DNA of 6,294 bases from an uncultured bacterium (GCA_903876815.1 CAIRBL010000071.1:1-6294), one strand, 5' to 3'. Numbered from the stretch's first letter, positions 1-5,985 are shown. Notes: generated by a model from the letters alone, not told the origin. A program made the numbers and translations.

Positions 1-534
1 AAAAAAAAAAAAAAACAAAAGAACAGCTTCAATCACAATTCTGTCTGGGTGGAGAGTATCATGAACCGCAGAGCCCTCTCTTAAAAATTCTGGCAGAGAA
101 GCGCCATAAAAGTTAACAGTTGTTTCTTTTTTGATAATGTTGATGGTTTCTTCTAAAGTGCCTGGCGGTACGGTTGATTTGATAACCACAATGGCATTTT
201 CTTTGATATATGGCGCCAGAGATTTTGCACTAGCGAAAACATAACGCAAATCTGCAGTTTCATCTGGAGCTGATGGCGTCCCAACAGCAATAATAATAAT
301 GTCAGCTTCCTTAATAGCCTCCTGATAAGAAGTGGTGAATTTGAGTCTGCCAGTTGCTTGTTCTTTGAGCAATAAGTCTTGAAGATCTGGCTCATAAAAT
401 GGCACCTGGCCTTTTTCTAGCAATTTGATTTTATTTTCGTCTATGTCTAAACCAACAACTTGGTTGCCGAAAGATGCATAAATAGCTGCTGAGACAACTC
501 CCACAAACCCAGTACCGATAACTGTAACGTTCAT
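1..534 (-). CDS. ugd: UDP-glucose 6-dehydrogenase, N-terminal part (3' end cut by window edge)
   Basis: Cytoplasmic enzyme expected to oxidise UDP-glucose to UDP-glucuronate with two NAD+, supplying an acidic sugar for surface polysaccharide. I translated 178 codons from the ATG at 534. The N-terminal NAD-binding Rossmann motif GTGFVG is at residues 7-12, followed by VVGLDID (26-32), where the acidic residue binds the adenosine ribose. The family signatures AVGTP (83-87), STVPPGT (120-126) and PEFLREG (148-154) follow, then HPDRIVI (162-168). The full family is about 430 residues, so the catalytic Cys region and C-terminal UDP-binding domain lie outside. Two oddities: the residue before PEFLREG is Leu147 where Asn is usual, and the last visible residues (LLFFFFF, from a poly-A run) do not match the family, suggesting a bad contig end. 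It is divergent from trmD. The start has only a weak AGAAAG Shine-Dalgarno. The family call is firm; UDP-glucose specificity is inferred. Confidence 0.9.
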   Translation of the reverse strand, partial: MNVTVIGTGFVGVVSAAIYASFGNQVVGLDIDENKIKLLEKGQVPFYEPDLQDLLLKEQATGRLKFTTSYQEAIKEADIIIIAVGTPSAPDETADLRYVFASAKSLAPYIKENAIVVIKSTVPPGTLEETINIIKKETTVNFYGASLPEFLREGSAVHDTLHPDRIVIEAVLLFFFFF

Positions 535-575
535 AAATATGCTTTCTATTAACTAAAAAACAATAATGTCTATCT

Positions 576-583
576 AGTATAAT
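576..583. promoter_or_regulatory. Overlapping divergent -10 elements between ugd and trmD
   Basis: In the 60-bp gap between the two start codons, the plus strand carries a perfect TATAAT at 578-583. Its expected transcription start (about 590) falls within about five bases of the trmD ATG at 595, so the trmD mRNA would be leaderless or nearly so. No Shine-Dalgarno precedes that ATG, which agrees. The -35 position holds only an A-tract (555-560). On the minus strand the same bases give TATACT (581 down to 576), a possible -10 for ugd with a leader of about 35 nt. The plus-strand -10 is the stronger call. Confidence 0.5.
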
Positions 584-594
584 ATCAGAATTGT

Positions 595-1251
595 ATGAAA
601 ATAAATATTTTGACTATTTTTCCAGATTTTTTCAAAACTCCTCTGGAAACTTCTATTTTAAAAAGGGCTTCTGCCAAGAGTCTAGTCGAATTTAATTTAC
701 TTAATTTGCGTGACTTTGCCAATGATAAACATCAAACCACCGATCAGAGACCATTTGGTGGCGGACCAGGGATGGTTATGATGATAGAGCCAATCGATAA
801 AGCTTTGCAGTCTTTGGGAGCAAAAAAGGGGCAAAAAAATAAAAAAATTATTTTAACTTCAGCCAAAGGCTCCCTTTTTACTCAGGAAACTGCTAGAAAT
901 TTTGCTTCTTTGGATGAATTAACCATTATTTGTGGTCATTATGAAGGCGTTGATGAACGTGTAGCTACTTATTTAGTTGATGAAGAAGTCAGAGTTGGCG
1001 ACTATGTTTTAACTGGTGGTGAAGCAGCAGCCCTAGTGATGAGCGACGCTACTACAAGACTTATTTCTGGAGTTTTAGGTAATGAATTAAGCAATCGAGA
1101 TGAATCGCATAGTCAGCCGGGACAGATGGGGCATCCTCAATACACTAAACCTTTTTCTTACAATGGTTGGGAAGTGCCAGAAATTTTACTGTCTGGACAT
1201 CATGAAAAGATCAAAAATTGGCGTGAGCAAGGAAAAAAGCCTAATTCTTAG
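595..1251 (+). CDS. trmD: tRNA (guanine-N1)-methyltransferase TrmD
   Basis: Methylates N1 of G37, next to the anticodon, using S-adenosylmethionine; this prevents +1 frameshifting and is usually essential. The 218-residue protein has the SPOUT trefoil-knot signatures. FPDFF is at 9-13 and RPFGGGPGMVM at 52-62. The SAM-pocket strands are ILTSAKG (86-92), CGHYEGVDER (113-122) and RVGDYVLTGGE (133-143). HPQYTKP (180-186) and VPEILLSGHH..I..WR (194-210) close the protein. It is a little shorter than the usual 230-250 residues, ending soon after the WR motif. The catalytic Asp of the linker (Asp169 in E. coli) is probably Asp169 or Glu170 here; the alignment in that stretch is ambiguous. The start is the only ATG that gives the conserved N-terminus. 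There is no neighbouring rpsP, rimM or rplS; the gene stands alone between envelope-sugar genes. Its stop overlaps that of the convergent small ORF. Confidence 0.97.
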   Translation: MKINILTIFPDFFKTPLETSILKRASAKSLVEFNLLNLRDFANDKHQTTDQRPFGGGPGMVMMIEPIDKALQSLGAKKGQKNKKIILTSAKGSLFTQETARNFASLDELTIICGHYEGVDERVATYLVDEEVRVGDYVLTGGEAAALVMSDATTRLISGVLGNELSNRDESHSQPGQMGHPQYTKPFSYNGWEVPEILLSGHHEKIKNWREQGKKPNS

Positions 1252-1448
1252 TCAAATTTAGCTAGTTCTTCTTGCCAGTGTTCTAGATCATTGCGCATTT
1301 TTTTAGGAACTGGATTATTTTCAGCCTCTAGAGCTTCAATGGCTCCTTCCAATGCTTTGATTTTTTCGACAATTGAATGTCGATCTACTGCAGCAATTTC
1401 TTCAAAAAATTTTTTATTCGCTGCTAAAGCTTCTGCTTTGGTACTCAT
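1248..1448 (-). CDS. Small helical protein of unknown function, last gene of the LCP-rfbBD unit
   Basis: I do not recognise this 66-residue protein. It is rich in Ala, Glu and Lys, has no Cys, no membrane segment and no signal peptide. Its 14 acidic and 10 basic side chains make it mildly acidic. The pattern suggests two amphipathic helices (about 4-42 and 47-64) separated by an NNPVP turn at 44-48, so a helical hairpin or short coiled coil is likely. It looks like a real gene: its ATG overlaps the reductase stop as ATGA (1445-1448), and a good Shine-Dalgarno AAGGAA (1462 down to 1457) sits 8 nt upstream inside the reductase's last codons. Its TAA (1250 to 1248) interlocks with the trmD TAG (1249-1251), leaving no room for a separate terminator. 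Function is open; co-translation with sugar-nucleotide genes suggests a related or accessory role, but that is only inference. Confidence 0.7.
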   Translation of the reverse strand: MSTKAEALAANKKFFEEIAAVDRHSIVEKIKALEGAIEALEAENNPVPKKMRNDLEHWQEELAKFD

Positions 1449-2323
1449 AATTCTGTTTCCTTGATGGCGATTTTAATGTTTTTCAGCTCAAAATCAAGGC
1501 TACCTTTGAGTTTATCAATGTTTAAAGCGGTATTTTTTTGATATGGTCTATTGCTTGTTTCTAGATATTTGGCAAGAGAACCTTCTTGTAGATCAAAGTT
1601 AAGGTTGAAAGTTTCGTTAATAAATTTAGCAAATTCAAAATCAGTCCAGGACTCTCCAGATGAAGCGTGATAAAGACCGGTCATTTTTTGACGAATAATA
1701 AAATCAATAATTTTGGCCAAGTCATTGATATAGGTGGGGCCAAAATGATGATCCGCAAATTGTGGATAGAGTTTGCCATTTTTCATACCATCAAGGACGC
1801 GATGAAGAGTGTCAACTTTATCAAACCTGTCATTGCGAAATGGCTGATCAATACGCAGAATAGTCCAATTAATATTACTATTTTGCACAATTTCCTCTGC
1901 TAGAGCTTTAGTCTTACCGTACCATTCAATTGGATTTGTTTTATCAGTTTCAGTGTATAAATCTTCTTTTTCTCCATCGAAAACATAAGCAGTAGAAAGA
2001 TAAATCAGGTGCTTACCAGTTTCCTCGCAAGCTTTGACCAAATTTTCTGTTCCTTTGACGTTGACCATATAACAAGAACCATTAGTGTCGCCAGTTTGTT
2101 GCCAGGCTCCAGTTACATCGGTAAAGGCAGCCATATGAACAACGAATTCAGCTTCAGACTTAGAAAGAACAGAAAGAACTTGCTTGTCGCTGGTAATATC
2201 AACTGGACGGACTGGATTGCGCAAATCCATATTGTCAAAATCATAACTATTGGCAAAATCCATTGTAAATTTTGAACCCACCAAACCGTTGAGCCCTGTA
2301 CCTAAAAGGGGGATTTGATTCAT
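1445..2323 (-). CDS. rfbD: RmlD-like NAD(P)-dependent sugar-nucleotide reductase (probable dTDP-4-dehydrorhamnose reductase)
   Basis: An extended short-chain dehydrogenase of 292 residues, the usual RmlD length. In the rhamnose pathway RmlD reduces dTDP-4-keto-L-rhamnose to dTDP-L-rhamnose in the cytoplasm. Visible motifs: nucleotide-binding GTGLNGLVGS (8-17), VDITSD (41-46) typical of RmlD, VVHMAA (61-66), STAYVFDG (110-117), and the catalytic YGKTK with Tyr135 and Lys139. SNRPYQKNTALNIDKL (257-272) matches the RmlD C-terminal RP...L...KL signature. The loop after AAFTDV is about five residues longer than in classical RmlD and lacks its usual VDxAE acids, so this is a divergent subfamily and the exact substrate is less certain. 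The start is backed by Shine-Dalgarno AAGGAA (2336 to 2331), 7 nt upstream. It begins three bases after the rfbB stop and overlaps the next ORF by four. Another dTDP- or NDP-4-keto sugar could be the true substrate. Confidence 0.82.
   Translation of the reverse strand: MNQIPLLGTGLNGLVGSKFTMDFANSYDFDNMDLRNPVRPVDITSDKQVLSVLSKSEAEFVVHMAAFTDVTGAWQQTGDTNGSCYMVNVKGTENLVKACEETGKHLIYLSTAYVFDGEKEDLYTETDKTNPIEWYGKTKALAEEIVQNSNINWTILRIDQPFRNDRFDKVDTLHRVLDGMKNGKLYPQFADHHFGPTYINDLAKIIDFIIRQKMTGLYHASSGESWTDFEFAKFINETFNLNFDLQEGSLAKYLETSNRPYQKNTALNIDKLKGSLDFELKNIKIAIKETEL
1457..1462 (-). promoter_or_regulatory. Shine-Dalgarno of the small helical ORF, inside the rfbD end
   Basis: AAGGAA read on the minus strand, 8 nt before the ATG at 1448. 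It overlaps the Lys-Glu codons near the reductase C-terminus. Together with the ATGA stop-start overlap this supports real, coupled translation of the 66-codon ORF. Confidence 0.6.
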
Positions 2324-2326
2324 AAA

Positions 2327-3349
2327 CTATTTCCTTTCTGAGTATTGTTTGTTGAAATAACCCACATTTGCTTCTTTAAGTGGTCGCCACCAAGCCTCAT
2401 TGGCTTGGTACCAGGAGATAGTTTTGCGTAAACCTTCTTCTAGATCGACGCTGGGTCTCCAATTAAGAGCTTTTTCAGTTTCACTAAAATCTACGCTGTA
2501 GCGACGATCATGTCCTGGTCTATCCTTGATAAATTCAATCATTGATTCGTCTTTATTCATAATCTTGAGAATTATCTTAATTAAATCTAAATTGTTGACG
2601 TCTTTATATAATCCGCCAAAGAGATAAGTTTTGCCAACTTCACCATTTTCCAAAATCAAATCAATGCCCTTGCAGTGATCTTGAACATAAAGCCAATCAC
2701 GTACATACAAACCATCGCCATAGACTGGAACTTTTTTATCATCGATTAAGTTTGTAATAGCCAATGGAATCATTTTTTCTGGAAAATGATGCTCACCATA
2801 ATTATTTGAGCAATTACTCAAAGTGAAAGGCAAACTATAAGTATCTCCATAGGCTCTAACTAAATGGTCTGAAGCTGCTTTTGAGGCAGAATATGGACTG
2901 TGTGGATTGTATGGAGTGTTTTCGGTAAATTTAGTACTGGAATTAAGATCTAAAGCTCCAAAAACCTCATCTGTTGAGATGTGGTGGAATCTTTTGATTT
3001 TATGCTTAAGTGCTCCATCTAAAAGAACTTGTGTACCCATAACATTGGTATCCAAAAAAACAGCTGGCTCCATAATGGAGCGATCCACGTGAGACTCCGC
3101 AGCAAAATGCACTACTGTATCTACGCCCTCCATGATTTTATCTACTAATTGGCGATCTCTAATGTCGCCGTGGACAAAAACATAATTGGGATGATTTTCA
3201 ATATCCTTAAGGGTACTCAAATTGCCAGCATAGGTTAATAAGTCTAAGTTGATAAGCTTGTCTTCTGGATGATTTTCTAAATAATAGTGAACAAAATTTG
3301 AGCCGATAAAGCCAGCACCACCAGTTACAAGAATTGTTTTATTTTGCAT
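2327..3349 (-). CDS. rfbB: dTDP-glucose 4,6-dehydratase
   Basis: Second enzyme of the dTDP-rhamnose route: converts dTDP-glucose to dTDP-4-keto-6-deoxyglucose with tightly bound NAD+. With the start at 3349 the protein has 340 residues, normal for RmlB. Motifs: NAD-binding TGGAGFIGS (9-17), LDLLTYAGN (35-43), HFAAESHVDRS (81-91), and the catalytic Thr126-Asp127-Glu128 in STDEVFG. The YSASK pair Tyr153/Lys157, NNYGEHHFPEK (182-192; PYQ or PYH is more usual than EHH), RDWLYVQDH and DRPGHDRRY complete the family set. The open frame continues upstream to an ATG at 3457, but those 36 extra codons lie wholly inside the LCP gene and precede the conserved N-terminus, so I chose 3349. That start overlaps the LCP stop by 11 bases and has only a weak GAAAG upstream, pointing to coupled re-initiation. 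Confidence 0.95.
   Translation of the reverse strand: MQNKTILVTGGAGFIGSNFVHYYLENHPEDKLINLDLLTYAGNLSTLKDIENHPNYVFVHGDIRDRQLVDKIMEGVDTVVHFAAESHVDRSIMEPAVFLDTNVMGTQVLLDGALKHKIKRFHHISTDEVFGALDLNSSTKFTENTPYNPHSPYSASKAASDHLVRAYGDTYSLPFTLSNCSNNYGEHHFPEKMIPLAITNLIDDKKVPVYGDGLYVRDWLYVQDHCKGIDLILENGEVGKTYLFGGLYKDVNNLDLIKIILKIMNKDESMIEFIKDRPGHDRRYSVDFSETEKALNWRPSVDLEEGLRKTISWYQANEAWWRPLKEANVGYFNKQYSERK
2331..2336 (-). promoter_or_regulatory. Shine-Dalgarno of the rfbD-like gene
   Basis: AAGGAA on the minus strand, 7 nt before the ATG at 2323. It overlaps the last codons of rfbB (SERK then stop) and fixes the reductase start. It is one of the few clear ribosome binding sites in the window. Confidence 0.6.
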
Positions 3350-4451
3350 AAATGGTTTTGATACTTTCACTAAATTTATTTGCGTCTTTGATTTTATAAA
3401 TCCATTGCTGATTGCTCTGCCAAAGTGGAGGATTAAAGATGACTCCATTTTGATCATCTGGATAAATACCTAGCTGATGCTTTTCAAAAGCGAATTTGTT
3501 TTGTTCATTTTTTGTTAAGTAATCTACTGCACTAGTACCAATTCTAGTTATTTCTTCTAAAGTAATTGACTTGGCAAAACGATCCAAATAGAAACGATAG
3601 AGTTGGCCCAAAACTTGTGGATTTCTTGTACTAATTATTTTGTTGGCTAGAGATTGCAAAACCAATTGTTGTCTTTGTGCTCTTGCATCATCAGTGCCCT
3701 GATCGTCGCCACTATGGCGGCTACGCATATATTTAAGAGCCATGTCACTATTCATTTTTTGAGGGCCTTTGGCAAAACTGACTTCTTCGTAAAGTATTTT
3801 TGGATCTGTTACTTTACTAACATCAATGCCTGGAACTGGAAAGAGTGGGTCGGTGAAAGCGGTTGGCACATTAATTTCTATCTCACCAACTATATTGATT
3901 AACTTTTCTAAGTCCTCAATGCCTATTACGATGACATTATCAATTTGAATATTAGCCAATTTTTCCAAAATTTCTTTTGGAAATTTTTCTGGGTTTTCTG
4001 GATATTTATTTTTGCCATAAAAATACAAAGCATTTATTTTTGTTTGATAGTCTTCAAGATACAAATCTCTTGGAAGAGAGAGAGTTTTTATTTTACCGTC
4101 ATCAAAATTTAATTGCAGAAGCATCATGGTGTCAGTGAGCTCTGGATCGCCATCACGACCACTTAATTTATCTGTGCCAAGAATAAGAAAATTATATCTG
4201 TGTGGCAGCTGGTCAGCATTTTTAAAATCAGTTTGGAATTGGTTAAACAAATTAGAAGATGTTTTAATAAATTCTTCTTTATTAACATTTGCAGATTTAA
4301 CAAAAGCGTTTATCAACTGATTACTTTTTATTTCCAAATAAATAGAAAATGAAATAAACGCAAAAATTAAGATTGCTAAAATCCACAGGATAATTTTAAA
4401 AAAAATATTTGGTTTTTTGTACTCAAGAGTAACCACTAGATTTGAATTCAT
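3339..4451 (-). CDS. LytR-CpsA-Psr (LCP) family glycopolymer ligase
   Basis: LCP proteins are membrane-anchored phosphotransferases that move a glycopolymer from its polyprenyl-pyrophosphate carrier onto peptidoglycan or another surface acceptor. The 370-residue protein has a short cytoplasmic N-terminus, one membrane helix (about 15-38) acting as signal anchor, and an extracytoplasmic LCP domain (about 87-272). Motifs: NFLILGTD (87-94), TDTMML (106-111), SLPRDLYL (125-132) with Arg128, IEDLEKLINIVGEIEINVP (178-196), and ALKYMRSRH (238-246). The closing DARAQRQQLVLQSL (255-268) supplies the last conserved Arg and Gln residues. These Arg/Asp residues contact the pyrophosphate in known structures. 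About 100 residues follow the domain with no motif I recognise. It is the first gene of the unit with rfbB, rfbD and a small ORF, transcribed from the promoter at 4461-4489, which fits a rhamnose-containing polymer as substrate. That link is inferred. Confidence 0.92.
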   Translation of the reverse strand: MNSNLVVTLEYKKPNIFFKIILWILAILIFAFISFSIYLEIKSNQLINAFVKSANVNKEEFIKTSSNLFNQFQTDFKNADQLPHRYNFLILGTDKLSGRDGDPELTDTMMLLQLNFDDGKIKTLSLPRDLYLEDYQTKINALYFYGKNKYPENPEKFPKEILEKLANIQIDNVIVIGIEDLEKLINIVGEIEINVPTAFTDPLFPVPGIDVSKVTDPKILYEEVSFAKGPQKMNSDMALKYMRSRHSGDDQGTDDARAQRQQLVLQSLANKIISTRNPQVLGQLYRFYLDRFAKSITLEEITRIGTSAVDYLTKNEQNKFAFEKHQLGIYPDDQNGVIFNPPLWQSNQQWIYKIKDANKFSESIKTIYAK

Positions 4452-4468
4452 CAGACTTCAAGTATATT
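4442..4468 (+). promoter_or_regulatory. Possible weak promoter for the flippase-glycosyltransferase pair
   Basis: On the plus strand TATATT (4463-4468) could act as a -10 with TTGAAT (4442-4447) as a -35, but the spacer is only 15 bp. It overlaps the minus-strand LCP promoter, so the two would compete. The start would give a leader of about 35 nt before the ATG at 4510. This is a weak call. Confidence 0.25.
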
Positions 4469-4489
4469 AGAGAAGTCGCTTATTTTCAA
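4461..4489 (-). promoter_or_regulatory. Promoter of the LCP-rfbB-rfbD unit (likely leaderless)
   Basis: On the minus strand, TTGAAA (4489 to 4484) and TATACT (4466 to 4461) are separated by 17 bp, each one base from the sigma-70-type consensus. The -10 ends 9 nt before the LCP ATG at 4451. The transcript should therefore start between about 4454 and the ATG itself, leaving no room for a Shine-Dalgarno; none is present. Confidence 0.65.
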
Positions 4490-4507
4490 AGAGAAAAAAG
4501 TCGCTTA
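4473..4507. repeat. 10-bp direct repeat in the divergent control region
   Basis: AAGTCGCTTA occurs at 4473-4482 and again at 4498-4507, a 25-bp period. Extending two bases left gives 12 bp with one mismatch. Copy 1 lies in the -10/-35 spacer of the LCP promoter; copy 2 lies just before the flippase ATG. It could be a pair of sites for a regulator of both divergent units, or chance. Confidence 0.5.
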
Positions 4508-4509
4508 GA

Positions 4510-5985
4510 ATGGAAAGACATATGGAAGATAAAGAATTAAGCAATGAAGAGATCGAGCAAATCAAGAAAAAATCGGTCAAAGGCGTATTTTCTTTTTTCT
4601 TTCGCACTTTGATTTTACAGGGAGTTGGCTTGGTAAGCGCTTTTATTTTGAGTGCTTTTTTATCTCCAGAAGACTTTGGTGTTTTTGGAATAGTAACGCA
4701 AATAATTGCTTTATTGGTTTTTTTCTCTGACATTGGCCTTGCTGCATCCTTAATTCAAAAGAAAACAGAGCCAACAGAGGATGACTATAAAACTGCTTTT
4801 ACAATTCAATTAATTTTGTCTTGGTTTATTTTTTTTATAGTTCTACTGATCATTAAATTGGGTTTCTTGGAAGTAAAAATTGGCAATCAAGGAGTTTTGG
4901 TACTTCTGGCTTTGGCTATTTCTTTTCCTTTAGCTACTTTTAAAACGATTCCCTCTATTATTTTGGAGAGAAGGTTGGACTTCAACAAACTTGTTTTGCC
5001 GGCAATTTTTGAGCAAGTTTTTTTTCATGCGATTTTAATTGTGATGGCTTGGAAAGGTTATGGAGTTATTTCTTATTTTTACGCCATTTTGTGTCGCAGC
5101 GTAGTTGGATTAATAGTAATTCAGATTTTGCAACCATGGGCTCCAAAAATAAAAATAGATAAAGCATCTTTAAAGGGCCTATTGAACTTTGGACTCAAAT
5201 TCCAACTCAACGATTTCTTGGCTAGAATCAAAGATCAGTTGTATTTTTTGGCTTTGGGAGCTTTTTTGCCACTCAAAGATTTTGGCTACATGCAATGGGC
5301 CAAAAATTGGTCAATGTATCCATATAATTTGACGGTACAAAATGTAATGTCAATTACTTTTCCTACTTTTTCTCGCTTGCAAGCTCATAAAGATTTATTA
5401 AAACGAGCGATAGAAAAATCAATTTATTTTATTGCTTTATTTATCTTTCCAATTCTAGTTGGTATGTCTGTTTTTATTTATCCTTTAACTGAATTGATTG
5501 GTAAATATCAAAAATGGCAACCAGCTGTTTTAAGTTTTGTTTTGTTTTCTTTGAGTGTTGGTTGGTCGGCTATATCCACACCTTTGGTAAATAGTCTAAA
5601 TGCGATTGGCAAAATCAACCAAACCCTCAAACTCATGGTGATGTGGACAGTTTTGACATGGGTTTTAACACCCATTTTACTTTGGAAATTTGCTTTTAAT
5701 GGCGTAGCAATTGCTGCTTTTTTGATTTCTTTTACTTCAATTTTTTCAGTGTTAATGACAAAAAAGTATATAGAAATTCAAGTAATAAAAAATGTTTGGG
5801 CACAATTGGTGGCCAGTTTGTTGATGGCTGCTTTCGGCATTCTTGGTTTGAAATGGTGGGGTACAAGTTATATTTTCTTTTTCGGTGGCGGTTTAACTTC
5901 TGTGCTGATTTATGCTTTGGTATTTTTTGTTTTATCTAAGGATAGATTTTTATTAGAATTAAGAAGCTTGAAAAAAAATATATGA
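4510..5985 (+). CDS. Wzx-type polysaccharide/lipid-linked oligosaccharide flippase (MOP superfamily)
   Basis: Integral membrane transporter expected to flip undecaprenyl-linked saccharides from the cytoplasmic to the outer face. The 491 residues hold a charged cytoplasmic N-terminus (1-25) followed by roughly 12-14 hydrophobic segments, typical of this family. Signatures match the WzxC/Polysacc_synt_3 branch: FLSPEDFGVFGI (50-61), SDIGLAASLIQKK (73-85), ERRLDFNKL (153-161), and FPTFSRLQAHKDLLKRAI (284-301). The C-terminus is basic and cytoplasmic. Two starts are possible: ATG 4510, or ATG 4522 preceded by GGAAAG (4512-4517) only 4 nt upstream; the four residues in between are not informative. 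It is divergent from the LCP gene, and its stop overlaps the ATG of the downstream glycosyltransferase. The exported substrate cannot be told from sequence; O-antigen-like, teichoic-like or exopolysaccharide units are all possible. Confidence 0.92.
   Translation: MERHMEDKELSNEEIEQIKKKSVKGVFSFFFRTLILQGVGLVSAFILSAFLSPEDFGVFGIVTQIIALLVFFSDIGLAASLIQKKTEPTEDDYKTAFTIQLILSWFIFFIVLLIIKLGFLEVKIGNQGVLVLLALAISFPLATFKTIPSIILERRLDFNKLVLPAIFEQVFFHAILIVMAWKGYGVISYFYAILCRSVVGLIVIQILQPWAPKIKIDKASLKGLLNFGLKFQLNDFLARIKDQLYFLALGAFLPLKDFGYMQWAKNWSMYPYNLTVQNVMSITFPTFSRLQAHKDLLKRAIEKSIYFIALFIFPILVGMSVFIYPLTELIGKYQKWQPAVLSFVLFSLSVGWSAISTPLVNSLNAIGKINQTLKLMVMWTVLTWVLTPILLWKFAFNGVAIAAFLISFTSIFSVLMTKKYIEIQVIKNVWAQLVASLLMAAFGILGLKWWGTSYIFFFGGGLTSVLIYALVFFVLSKDRFLLELRSLKKNI

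Noticed and set aside
153..395. 80-codon minus-strand open frame
   Set aside because: It is a different frame within ugd, whose own frame carries all the family motifs.
1227..1263. Weak bulged stem followed by six T on the minus strand at the end of the sugar operon, a possible terminator
   Set aside because: The stem is about six pairs with a bulge and a long loop, mostly A-T, and lies across trmD coding sequence; too weak to call.
1667..2275. Two plus-strand open frames opposite the reductase gene
   Set aside because: They are antisense shadows with no ribosome binding sites and no recognisable protein features; the minus-strand gene is well supported.
2769..2790. 8-bp inverted repeat (ATCATTTT/AAAATGAT, 6-nt loop)
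   Set aside because: It falls in the conserved HHFPEKMIP stretch of rfbB, so protein coding explains it.
3350..3457. N-terminal extension of rfbB to an ATG at 3457
   Set aside because: The extra 36 codons lie inside the LCP gene, precede the conserved nucleotide-binding start and have no ribosome binding site; the ATG at 3349 gives the normal family N-terminus.
3962..3988. Perfect 9-bp inverted repeat with a 4-nt loop followed by five T on the plus strand, resembling a terminator
   Set aside because: It is inside the LCP gene, antisense to it, with only two G-C pairs, and encodes ordinary LCP residues (KFPKEILEK). No plus-strand transcript is expected there.
4467..4733. 88-codon minus-strand open frame opposite the flippase start
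   Set aside because: It is antisense to the conserved N-terminal membrane segments of the flippase and its Lys/Ser/Leu-rich sequence is what an antisense of AT-rich membrane-protein code yields.
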